Positions 46,910-54,910 of a stretch of DNA of 64,000 nucleotides are shown here, piece by piece (position 1 is the first letter of the stretch; the number at the start of each line of letters is the position of its first letter). Location: positions 1 through 64,000 of the forward strand of contig NZ_QGTG01000001.1 in NCBI RefSeq assembly GCF_003182155.1. Direction: 5' to 3'. Under the pieces are notes generated by a model. That model was not told where the DNA came from and did not search any database. It worked only from the letters and a program-made list of their open reading frames with translations. The DNA is from Chitinophaga sp. S165 (GTDB lineage: Bacteria; Bacteroidota; Bacteroidia; Chitinophagales; Chitinophagaceae). Position numbers and translations under genes: made by a program.

Positions 46910-47311
46910 ATGCTCGTTCAATTTATATTTGATAGTCGCTTAGACGTTCGATTCTTGAATGCACTTTATGAATCGGAAATTTCATATGCGATAGATCTTT
47001 TTGACTTATATTTAAAGGTTGTCCCGCTAACTATGGCAAACGCCAAGGAAGTTTTTGAAGCAGGGGATATGAAAAGTTGCGGTCTTCTAATCCATAAATT
47101 GAAATCCTGTTTTGCTGAAGTGGGACTGACGGAACTTGAAAGGATAAGGGCTGAAGTGGAAGTTCTACTTCTCAAAAACAATCTGCCAGAAGCCCGCGAG
47201 AAATTTGCCTTACTTCATAAACGATTTTGTCAGACATTTCCTATCATCGAGAATGAATACTGCCGCATAGGAGATTTTCTCAAAACCAACCAGCAAGGCG
47301 AAATAATATAA
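46910..47311 (+). CDS. HPt phosphotransfer protein, copy 1
   Basis: This 133-residue all-helical protein matches the histidine phosphotransfer domain. The phospho-acceptor is His62 in IHKLKSCFAEVGL, and the first helices have the usual FDLYLKVVP pattern. No kinase or receiver is fused. A paralogue follows at 47713, with the His at the same residue number. HPt proteins pass phosphate between a receiver on a hybrid kinase and a final response regulator; no such kinase is encoded nearby. Confidence 0.8.
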   Translation: MLVQFIFDSRLDVRFLNALYESEISYAIDLFDLYLKVVPLTMANAKEVFEAGDMKSCGLLIHKLKSCFAEVGLTELERIRAEVEVLLLKNNLPEAREKFALLHKRFCQTFPIIENEYCRIGDFLKTNQQGEII

Positions 47312-47712
47312 ATGAATAACGATACTTTGATAGCGTCCTTACGCTCCATTGCACAATAATTAACAAGAAATTAAATTATATTTAAAATGTAATTTCGGTT
47401 TTGTGAAAAAATATTCAATTTGTGTTCACGCAAGGTGGCGTTTTCTGTGAAATGCCATGGCTGTAACATTCGACATTAAATAATGTTTGTAGCGTGAATT
47501 TTACATATTAGATTTTATTTCTAATTTATTTTTCATGTCCATCCTAACTGATAATCTCTTACATATCGCAGTTTTTGGTATTCAACTGAGGGCGGTATTT
47601 GTTCGTATACTCAATGATGTATAGCTAATCCTAATCATGGATAAGAACAGAAACACTCGCTCACTTCCCCAAGACTTGCATTGTGAGGTTGAGGAAAAAT
47701 AAATCTTTATAT
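47312..47712. other. 400 bases between the two HPt genes
   Basis: There is no gene. It has an AT-rich ATTTAAAATGTAATTTCGG block similar to one before copy 1. Three short stop-containing frames look random. Confidence 0.35.
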
Positions 47713-48126
47713 ATGTCTTTTCATTTTACGTTTGATAGTCGGCTAGACGTTCGATACTTGCAAGCAATTTATGAATCGAATCTTACATATGCAGCAAAGG
47801 CGTTTGGTGTTTTTATCGAGACCTTTCCGTCAAATTTGGATATCGCCCGAGAAGCCATTGAGTCAAAGCGTCACGGGGAAGGGTGTATCTGTATCCATAG
47901 GCTAAAAGGCGGTTTAGCCTTTGTGGGATTAACGCAGCTTGAGGCGGTAAGAGCTGAAACAGAAGAACTGGTGCGTTCGGGAAATGTGGAACAAGCCAGG
48001 CAGAAATTTGCATTACTTAATGAGCAATTCCAAGAAACGCTCCCCATTATCCAAAAAGAATACGATCGCCTTTGCGATTTCATAAAGACATGCTACCAAG
48101 ATGTAAAAAATGACCATGCAGACTGA
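47713..48126 (+). CDS. HPt phosphotransfer protein, copy 2
   Basis: The protein has 137 residues from MSFHFTFDSRLDVRYLQ; an upstream GTG would add ten residues that do not align with copy 1. The acceptor is His62 in IHRLKGGLAFVGL, close to the consensus HxLKG. It shares FDSRLDVRxLxAxYES and REKFALLxxxFxxTxPII-type blocks with copy 1, so the two are duplicates. Its stop overlaps the start of the membrane protein gene by 17 bases. Confidence 0.82.
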   Translation: MSFHFTFDSRLDVRYLQAIYESNLTYAAKAFGVFIETFPSNLDIAREAIESKRHGEGCICIHRLKGGLAFVGLTQLEAVRAETEELVRSGNVEQARQKFALLNEQFQETLPIIQKEYDRLCDFIKTCYQDVKNDHAD

Positions 48127-48682
48127 AATTCTGGTAGCAGTTATTGCCGCTATCGCTGCTGTTGTGACTGCAATAACCAGTGCCGTCATAAACATACGTA
48201 ACAGCCAAAAGATCGAGTTGCTGAAGAATGAACTTGAAAGAAAGAAAGTGAAAGATCAAGAGATCATGAAATGGCTGATCTCTTATAAAACAGATATGGT
48301 TGATCAGCACCTGGTCAGTCTCAAAGATTTTTTAACGATATTACAGTATTCCAAGGATCGGTTAAGAAATATTTTCATTAACTATGATAGTATCATTTCC
48401 GAGGAAAGGGCAGGGCAACTACAAAATGTTCAGCACGCGATCATCGAAAAATATTCTATGACGCGATATTATTTTGATAATACTGTTTGGGGAGATTTGG
48501 CACACAATATCAAAAGCAACCTCCTTTCGATCATAGGGGAATTGTCTTCAACAAATGATCTTGATCGGGCCATGATAACTTCATTAATCCACGACGTCTC
48601 AGTAAAACAAAATGAGTTACATAAAGGAATGGAACAGGAAATTCTTCAGTTATATCAATCCTTACAAAACTCTCTTTCGTAG
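48110..48682 (+). CDS. Membrane-anchored coiled-coil protein
   Basis: The protein has 190 residues. An N-terminal membrane segment (about 6-28, LVAVIAAIAAVVTAITSAV) is followed by a coiled-coil (about 33-55) and a helical remainder. It is predicted to have its main part in the cytoplasm. An alternative ATG lies two codons later. It is translationally coupled to HPt copy 2 and to the next gene (stop and start adjacent, 48682/48683). I do not recognise a family. It may anchor the module. Confidence 0.65.
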   Translation: MTMQTEILVAVIAAIAAVVTAITSAVINIRNSQKIELLKNELERKKVKDQEIMKWLISYKTDMVDQHLVSLKDFLTILQYSKDRLRNIFINYDSIISEERAGQLQNVQHAIIEKYSMTRYYFDNTVWGDLAHNIKSNLLSIIGELSSTNDLDRAMITSLIHDVSVKQNELHKGMEQEILQLYQSLQNSLS

Positions 48683-49489
48683 ATGAAAGGTTTGTATTGC
48701 ACGATCGATATGGCGACCAATGAACATGTTAATTATTTGGTGGCTTTGTATCGACATACTTCAACTGTGGTAGATAACGCAATTGCCGCTCAGGTATGCT
48801 TGGATACAACCGATTTTGACTTTTTGTTGCTAACATATAATGATAAGGGACCTTTCAAGTTTGATCAAATAACGGCCGTCGCTACGGTTGCCCGCCAAAA
48901 AAGACCTTGTTGTGTCATAATTATCTATCGAGATTATTCGAGTATACTAACGGATTTGGATCAGAAGATCCCTAAAATGCTATTTGATATTTGCATCAGT
49001 AATACTTATGAACTACACAGGCTTCGCAGAACAATCACCATTTTAAGGGACAGAAGGATTTTTTTACTTCAATCCGGGCAGATGCTTCGTAGTATCAAGG
49101 GTGTCATGTATGGAGCATATAACTCGCCGACTCAGCTATATAGTAGGCATTTAGAAAGAATGGGAATTGAAATAACCCTGACCGAGGATATAGATATCTT
49201 GAAAAAACACATTGGATCGCTCAATCCCGACTTTCTAATAACCCATTGTCATACCCGTGAGGGGGATTTCGATCGTATCAAAAAAATATCACAATGGATC
49301 AAGGGAAATATGACTTCGTGTACCTTGCTAATCAGCTGTGTCAGCGCAGCAGTCGAGCACTATAATGAAAAATATCAATTGGAACATTATCAGTATGACG
49401 CCTTGTTTGATCCAGCGATATCCGTTTCTAAATTGATGTCATTGATACTAGAGGGTGAAGCGAAGAAGCAAATTTTGAGATCGACTTGA
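48683..49489 (+). CDS. Double pseudo-receiver-like protein
   Basis: The protein has 268 residues with two domains of alternating hydrophobic strands and helices, about 1-125 and 128-262, each resembling a CheY-type receiver. In the second, LNPDFLITHCHTREGDFDRI matches the strand-3 and following loop, but the phospho-acceptor Asp is His or Cys here. In the first, FDFLLLTYND also lacks the Asp in the usual place. If the fold guess is right, neither domain can be phosphorylated in the standard way. It starts right after the stop of the membrane protein. Confidence 0.5.
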   Translation: MKGLYCTIDMATNEHVNYLVALYRHTSTVVDNAIAAQVCLDTTDFDFLLLTYNDKGPFKFDQITAVATVARQKRPCCVIIIYRDYSSILTDLDQKIPKMLFDICISNTYELHRLRRTITILRDRRIFLLQSGQMLRSIKGVMYGAYNSPTQLYSRHLERMGIEITLTEDIDILKKHIGSLNPDFLITHCHTREGDFDRIKKISQWIKGNMTSCTLLISCVSAAVEHYNEKYQLEHYQYDALFDPAISVSKLMSLILEGEAKKQILRST

Positions 49490-50019
49490 CGTTGTCAGGT
49501 CATCTATGTAACGGTTTACTTAGACAGGATATATGATATTAAATGGCAGACAAGCACCCAGTAGCAGAAATGATGATCACCGCTTGCCTTATGCGATAGC
49601 GCTCATTGTGATGAAAGCGCCATATTTTCTCTTTTCGTTAGAAATCAGGCCCAGTAAATAGCTTCAGTTTTCAAAGACACATCAATAGTGTTAAGGACTG
49701 GATGTTATCGGAGGATAGTAGTGATTGGTAGAAGCTCTGCCTCGCTGTCTTGTTCAGGGATAAATATCTGAATCAATTATGGATCAAAAGCTTTTTAAAT
49801 AAGGATTCGGTAAAGTCGTTTATAATCGCCAGGTGGCTAACAAGGAAAATGCCCGCCAAGTCAAATATTGAAATTAATGTTTGGGTGGAAATACCTAGAA
49901 GTCATTAAATTTTGTTTAAAGTAGCAATTGCGTTTATATATTTGAGTTGTATTCCGAATTGTTAACCGTTTTTAGCCCATTAGGACCAAATACATATTCT
50001 CTTACCTCAAAACCAAAAA
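49490..50019. other. Non-coding 530 bases with a promoter for the lipoprotein gene
   Basis: No gene is seen here. Near the right end TTTG at 49911-49914 and TATATTTG at 49937-49944 fit the Bacteroidota -33/-7 pattern with a spacing (22) slightly long for the consensus. The transcript would start about 70 bases before the ATG at 50020. Confidence 0.4.
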
Positions 50020-51816
50020 ATGAAAACAGCCCGTACCCTGAGGGTAATAGTCCTCTTTTTACTATTAGTTCCCTTATCGTCAATTATCAATTCCTGTAGT
50101 CCTGTAGAACAGGAGCAGTATGCCCTACCTACATCACCGGAGTTGAGTTCTTTTTTTGATTCCTCCGGTGTCACGAACCCTGAGGTATTGGCTATACTGA
50201 ATGAAATAAAGAGACAAAACCAGGAGAAAAATTTCCTGCGCTATTTTGTAGATAACAATGGTTACCCGGTCTGGAATAAAGCCATTGTGCCTACCAATCC
50301 TAAGATTGGGACTACACTTATTCCCCTATCCTCAAAAAGCAGGTCGGAAATCCAGGGTTTTCTAACCGTCAACCATACGGCAGCCAATTACAAGTTTAGG
50401 GTATTTCTCAAAAAAGCAATTAGCCGTTATGGGAATCAAAAAAGTAGCCCTTATACCGCCGAAAGGGTTTTTAAACTCATTAACTATTTTGATTTAATAG
50501 TGTATGGTACAAAGACACACGCCATACCTGATATTCGGCTTTTACGTTGGGACTCATTGATCCAGCGCCCAACTGAAATTGATAGTAGAAAACTCTTTGC
50601 AATAACTGCAGTTCCAAATCAAGTCAACTTAGCCAGACAAAGAGATAACTCAGGTGATTTGAGTGCGGCCGAATGTTTTAACATACTTTATGAGACAGAA
50701 ATTTGGTGGGATCCGGACGGTGCAGATGATCCTTGTCATTGCAGTGGTAATGAGTCCTATCACCATTCGACGTTTGATGTAGAAGTGATGTGTACCGGTT
50801 CTGGTGGCGGTGGTGGCGGAGATGTAGGTGATCCAGATACACCGCCGGTTATCGATGGCACCAGTGAGGGAAGTGTAAACGGGGGTGGCAGTGGCGCTGG
50901 CAGCACTCCCGGTGGAACCAGTTATCCTCATTTAACTGAGTGGTGGCGAAATTGGGATCAGGGCGACGAATGGGATCTTTCCGCTTTTAATATTAATGAT
51001 GATAACACCCTCCAACTATATACAGGGTTGTTTTGGGACGGTCTTGTCAATGTTAATGCTCCTCTGTCCGGCTTCTCGGCTACACAATTGCGCAATCTTG
51101 CGCTTGCACGAGGATGGAATGCCAATCGCACCACAGTTGAATTTAACAGGTACGTCGGGAAGGCATTCGAAGAAACCGCCCTGAAATTCTTTGGGCTAAG
51201 GGAGAACAGGCTGAACTTTTCAACCCCTCTTCGTACGGCGCAGAATGGCGGTACCGTAAAAATGACTAGGCCAGATAACTTGGACAACTTTATGTTCGTC
51301 TCTTCCAATACGCAGGGCACTAATGTTTATCAGTTGGTTAACTGGTTTGCAACGGAAGTTAAAGCATACCACGGCACCCTTGAGCTGTCGTATAACAATT
51401 ATCAAATTCTCGGTGAGCTGGAGATGCTAGCGCAGTATAGGCAACTTAGTTATAATGATCCCGCATTAGATGCGGCGGGGGTGACTCAGGTGAGATCTGG
51501 ACCAGTCCTCTTCTTCATTACAACAGCTGATACGCAAATCGGAGCTTCAATCATAGCCAGAGCACAAAGCATGGGGATCAATATTTGGCAATCAAAGGCG
51601 GTTTTTGACCCGGCTACCAATCAAATGTCATTTGAACAACCTAAATTTGTGCTCGCCCACTATGGCGGTTTCGTCAGTGGGCAGACAGTTCCTAAAAACT
51701 ATCTTAATATTAATATTCAGGGCTATTCGCAAGGCGTATTTGGGTTGCCAATGCCCTTACAAACGCCTCTTACTCCTAATTTTGTTATTGATCCAGAGGA
51801 ACTTGTGATTCCATAA
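50020..51816 (+). CDS. Exported lipoprotein with nuclease-like C-terminal domain (toxin candidate)
   Basis: The protein has 598 residues. A lipoprotein signal ends in SSIINSCSP (Cys about 26). A structured N-terminal part (to about 250) is followed by a Gly-rich linker (about 265-305) with GSGGGGGGD, and then a separate C-terminal domain. That domain has a helix with FEETALKFFGL (about 384) and ATEVKAYHGTL (Glu446, Lys448), which fits the E...ExK pattern of restriction-endonuclease-fold toxins. A variable C-terminal nuclease after a Gly linker is the layout of polymorphic toxins. The next gene, 25 bases away, looks like an immunity protein. Toxin function is inferred. Confidence 0.6.
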   Translation: MKTARTLRVIVLFLLLVPLSSIINSCSPVEQEQYALPTSPELSSFFDSSGVTNPEVLAILNEIKRQNQEKNFLRYFVDNNGYPVWNKAIVPTNPKIGTTLIPLSSKSRSEIQGFLTVNHTAANYKFRVFLKKAISRYGNQKSSPYTAERVFKLINYFDLIVYGTKTHAIPDIRLLRWDSLIQRPTEIDSRKLFAITAVPNQVNLARQRDNSGDLSAAECFNILYETEIWWDPDGADDPCHCSGNESYHHSTFDVEVMCTGSGGGGGGDVGDPDTPPVIDGTSEGSVNGGGSGAGSTPGGTSYPHLTEWWRNWDQGDEWDLSAFNINDDNTLQLYTGLFWDGLVNVNAPLSGFSATQLRNLALARGWNANRTTVEFNRYVGKAFEETALKFFGLRENRLNFSTPLRTAQNGGTVKMTRPDNLDNFMFVSSNTQGTNVYQLVNWFATEVKAYHGTLELSYNNYQILGELEMLAQYRQLSYNDPALDAAGVTQVRSGPVLFFITTADTQIGASIIARAQSMGINIWQSKAVFDPATNQMSFEQPKFVLAHYGGFVSGQTVPKNYLNINIQGYSQGVFGLPMPLQTPLTPNFVIDPEELVIP

Positions 51817-51841
51817 GGCGTTAATGGTTAAATCGTGATAT

Positions 51842-52477
51842 ATGTTCAGACGTTTGACAGAAATTGAAAAAATACAGCTGTTGAAAGAAGGCAATTTCAA
51901 ATTGCGCAACGATATTAAGATCAATTCCTTTGACGATAACGTTTATTACGAACTGAATGACGGCAGAATTGTATTGGAAGCCAGTGATTCTCATATCTTC
52001 TCTATGTTTGATTCCTATCAGGATTTCAGAAAGGAGTTGGGGCTTGATGATCCTTTCGGCCCGGAACATGTGTTGAAAGGGACTAATTTCGGTAGCCAGC
52101 TCACATCGACAGAAATATCTGAAGCAATCACTGCAATAAGCCAACATTACGCGATCAATCCTGCCAAACTTAATAATACTTTTCAAAGTTTACAGTTGCT
52201 TGACGATAGGCGTTTGTATTGTAATTTGTCTTCTGACCAATTTCGTGACAAACTATTTAAATCGCTGCTGATTTACTTGGGAATGGTTGTTATACATGAA
52301 AAGGGTGGCAAATGGAAATTCATTTACAGCCAGGAAGGCAATTTGTGGGAGCCACATATTCTGCTGAAAAATGGTAAAGTAGTCAATCACTTTTTGGATC
52401 TGTCTGACGAAATTTTGGAAGAATTTGACACGATGTCGCTTTATTTATTAGCCCAATCCCGACTTGAGCATTTGTAA
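51842..52477 (+). CDS. Likely immunity protein for the preceding toxin-like lipoprotein
   Basis: The protein has 211 residues with no signal peptide, and is acidic with mixed strands and helices. No family was recognised. Its position 25 bases after the toxin-like gene, its cytoplasmic nature, and the terminator directly after it make a toxin/immunity pair the best reading. It starts at MFRRLTEIEKIQLLKEG. Confidence 0.55.
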   Translation: MFRRLTEIEKIQLLKEGNFKLRNDIKINSFDDNVYYELNDGRIVLEASDSHIFSMFDSYQDFRKELGLDDPFGPEHVLKGTNFGSQLTSTEISEAITAISQHYAINPAKLNNTFQSLQLLDDRRLYCNLSSDQFRDKLFKSLLIYLGMVVIHEKGGKWKFIYSQEGNLWEPHILLKNGKVVNHFLDLSDEILEEFDTMSLYLLAQSRLEHL

Positions 52478-52502
52478 GAATTTAATAGAACAGAATAAAA
52501 AT

Positions 52503-52533
52503 CCGGTTAAGCACCTCTTGACCGGTTTTTTTT
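52503..52533 (+). terminator. Terminator of the toxin/immunity unit
   Basis: CCGGTTAAG and CTTGACCGG (52503-52525) form a nine-base stem with one G-U pair, followed by eight T residues. It begins 26 bases after the immunity gene stop. Confidence 0.75.
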
Positions 52534-52610
52534 ATTCTGTATTTTAAAATTTCTATTCGCGTTTTCCTCTATTAATTACCAACAAGCAAACTAACTAAAG
52601 TATACAATTC

Positions 52611-52778
52611 ATGAGACTAATGAACAAGTTAGAACAGGATTTGTGTCTGACTATCCTAGAAGGATATGGCAATGATATTTTTCTTCAAAACATCATTCTT
52701 CGCTATGTTCAAGATGCAACCTTTCACACCAGATTAGGCCCAAACGGTGAAAAATCCGCCTGGATAGAAAATATCTAG
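52611..52778 (+). CDS. Small hypothetical protein (55 residues)
   Basis: The frame MRLMNKLEQDLCLTILEGYG... has no rare features and has good codon content. It is soluble, with one Cys, and ends in SAWIENI. An internal start at the fourth codon (MNKLEQDL) is equally good. It lies between the terminator at 52533 and the convergent gajB. No homologue was recognised. It is listed because the frame looks coding from its codon use and amphipathic pattern. Confidence 0.45.
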   Translation: MRLMNKLEQDLCLTILEGYGNDIFLQNIILRYVQDATFHTRLGPNGEKSAWIENI

Positions 52779-52903
52779 TGGTGAGCGAGATATCTCTGGT
52801 ATAAACTAAAAGGAAATAAAAAACAAGTATCGATAATGATAAGTTTTCTTATTACAGCTGCAGCACTTTCACTTCCGGACTATGTACCTACTTACGGCTA
52901 CTA

Positions 52904-54910
52904 TTACGGTATATGGGAAAATGTCCAATCCCGTTGTAGTAATCCTGTCAAACGAGCAAGGTAATGTCTTTCGTGCACAGCAAAGCAGAGCAGGTGCGTG
53001 GGCCGGGAAAAGCCTACATATGCCATTTTTAGAGACTGTTCAACGAATTTGTGAAGCTGGTTGGGGCGAGCAGCACCCAATAAGAAATCAGCCAGGCGTT
53101 CGGATTCATGGCTGCCTGCGCCCCCTATGTCTTTCTGATAATGACTTTCCATATAGAGCGTGGCTGTATGAGTTTGCCCCTTACAGGCATGAACGGTCAT
53201 TACTTCAATGTTGAAATCCGGGTGTACAAATACATTGGGATGTTGCATAGGGTGGGCCACAGCTGCTACATTCGCGGCTACAACTACAGGTGGTCCATTA
53301 ACAAAGTTATTTGCATGATGGATATTTTTTTGAAAGAGCGCTAACAGCATTGGTAAAAATGCGCGTATCTCTATCAGAGTCGTAGGGGACTGGCCCATCA
53401 AGATCTGCCTGCTCCAACGATAAAGATTTCTCTGCAGTGTGTCATAGACCTGCGGATGTTGTTCTTTCAGGAATTTATTGAGTTCTGTTTTGTTATAGGA
53501 TAACCCCGGTGTTGGTTCCACAGCTTCTAACCTTAATACCCGTAACAGTGCATTGTAAATGTTTTTTACCACACCTGCAAATGCGTTGTTTGAAGAATGA
53601 TGCAGATAACTTTCCAGACTGCTGTAGTTGACTTTGGGAGTGTGTCTACGTCTGTCAAATGAAGGATGATAAGTGGTTAGTCTTATTCTCTGTGGGTCTG
53701 CCTGTGCATTCCAGCAAATAGCTTTATACTTTTGGCTCCCGGTCCGTGGCAAATCGCCCGAGGCTCGGTATTGGGCAATGAGCTGGGCAAAATGAGAGAT
53801 AACAGCCCCGATGTTTCTGTCATTGTATATCAGAATATGGGGCAACAGGTCTATGGGGGTACCATCCGCATTGGTCTGATGGCCGGTAATCTGAATGGGG
53901 GTATGGGCGATTTTTTCAACTATCCTGGCAACATGAGGCGATAGTCGATGACTGCCGTTTAATTGCAATACCAGCGGTCGGTCTGCCCAGGTATGCTGTC
54001 CTTGTGATATATTACTATAGATCGCCTGGTTTTTGTCGCCAATCCGCTGATAAATGGTAGTATTAGCTGGACTGTTTGCAAATACCCTCTCCAGCAATTC
54101 ATATTGGTGTTTGGCCATGTCCTGCATCTCATCAACAAACACAAACTGAAATCTTTTTTGCAGGATGGAGGTGATTCTGGGAAATTCGGCCAGGTAGCGA
54201 TCAGCAAGATAATAGGCATCATCAAAGCATAGGTATCCGTCCTTTAATATCTTAAGTTTGAACGTATGCAGCCAGGCGAGCACGCCCTGTTTTTGTACAG
54301 GGTTCCAGTCTGTCGCAGCTGTGCTACGAGGCCTTTTGATTGAAATGTCAGGACCATTAATTCCGGTTGTTAAACGCACCGCATTGCCAACCAATGCAAA
54401 ACGTAGATCCCCAACATTTTGATAGAAATTCAGGTAATATCTCGCGTTGTTTTGGTCAATTATGGGGCGTCCACCTAACACTGTGGTAGAGAACCTGCTG
54501 ACCTTTTCATAGTAAATCTCATCGTCTATTCGCTTGGGTCTGCGTTTGAACTTGACTGTATAATAAGGGATAGCCAGGAATTTATCCACGAAACCTTGAA
54601 TTGTGCCTATAAAATGGGGCGACGAAAATAGTTTGGGACAATAAGCTGAGATTTTATCCCTGATTTCATCAACCGCTGCATTGGTGTGCGAAATGACAAG
54701 AATTGCCCGGCTATCCGCCAGTGGCAGATAGCGCTCAAGGATCAACAGCTTGGCCAGCAGTACTGTCGTTTTTCCGCTTCCTGGAACGGCTTGCAAATCA
54801 CAGGTGTCCAGTTCGCAGATAAAGCGGATCCTTTCCTGATCAAAGACACCGGTTCTGCTAAAAAGAATCTGTTCTGCATAGGCTATATCGTCGTTAGTTA
54901 TTTGCAGCAT
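52904..54910 (-). CDS. gajB: Gabija helicase-like subunit GajB
   Basis: The protein has 668 residues from MLQITNDDIAYAEQI. The ATG at 54910 overlaps the GajA stop by 17 bases; a longer frame to 54994 is less likely. It is a UvrD/Rep-type superfamily 1 protein: Walker A AVPGSGKTT (about 41), Walker B FVFVDEMQD, MTVHACKGQTH (motif V), and YVGFSRPTHLL (motif VI). In Gabija, GajB senses nucleotides or DNA ends and activates GajA. Length and pairing are as expected. Confidence 0.9.
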   Translation of the reverse strand: MLQITNDDIAYAEQILFSRTGVFDQERIRFICELDTCDLQAVPGSGKTTVLLAKLLILERYLPLADSRAILVISHTNAAVDEIRDKISAYCPKLFSSPHFIGTIQGFVDKFLAIPYYTVKFKRRPKRIDDEIYYEKVSRFSTTVLGGRPIIDQNNARYYLNFYQNVGDLRFALVGNAVRLTTGINGPDISIKRPRSTAATDWNPVQKQGVLAWLHTFKLKILKDGYLCFDDAYYLADRYLAEFPRITSILQKRFQFVFVDEMQDMAKHQYELLERVFANSPANTTIYQRIGDKNQAIYSNISQGQHTWADRPLVLQLNGSHRLSPHVARIVEKIAHTPIQITGHQTNADGTPIDLLPHILIYNDRNIGAVISHFAQLIAQYRASGDLPRTGSQKYKAICWNAQADPQRIRLTTYHPSFDRRRHTPKVNYSSLESYLHHSSNNAFAGVVKNIYNALLRVLRLEAVEPTPGLSYNKTELNKFLKEQHPQVYDTLQRNLYRWSRQILMGQSPTTLIEIRAFLPMLLALFQKNIHHANNFVNGPPVVVAANVAAVAHPMQHPNVFVHPDFNIEVMTVHACKGQTHTATLYMESHYQKDIGGAGSHESERLADFLLGAARPNQLHKFVEQSLKMAYVGFSRPTHLLCFAVHERHYLARLTGLLQRDWTFSHIP

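Noticed and set aside
49911..49944. A confident promoter call for the toxin-like gene
   Set aside because: The -7 box is good but the 22-base spacing is longer than usual, so it is reported only as a possibility in the intergenic entry.
52837..52965. 42-codon plus-strand frame (MISFLITAAALSLPDY)
   Set aside because: It overlaps the gajB 3' end and has no support beyond a hydrophobic start.
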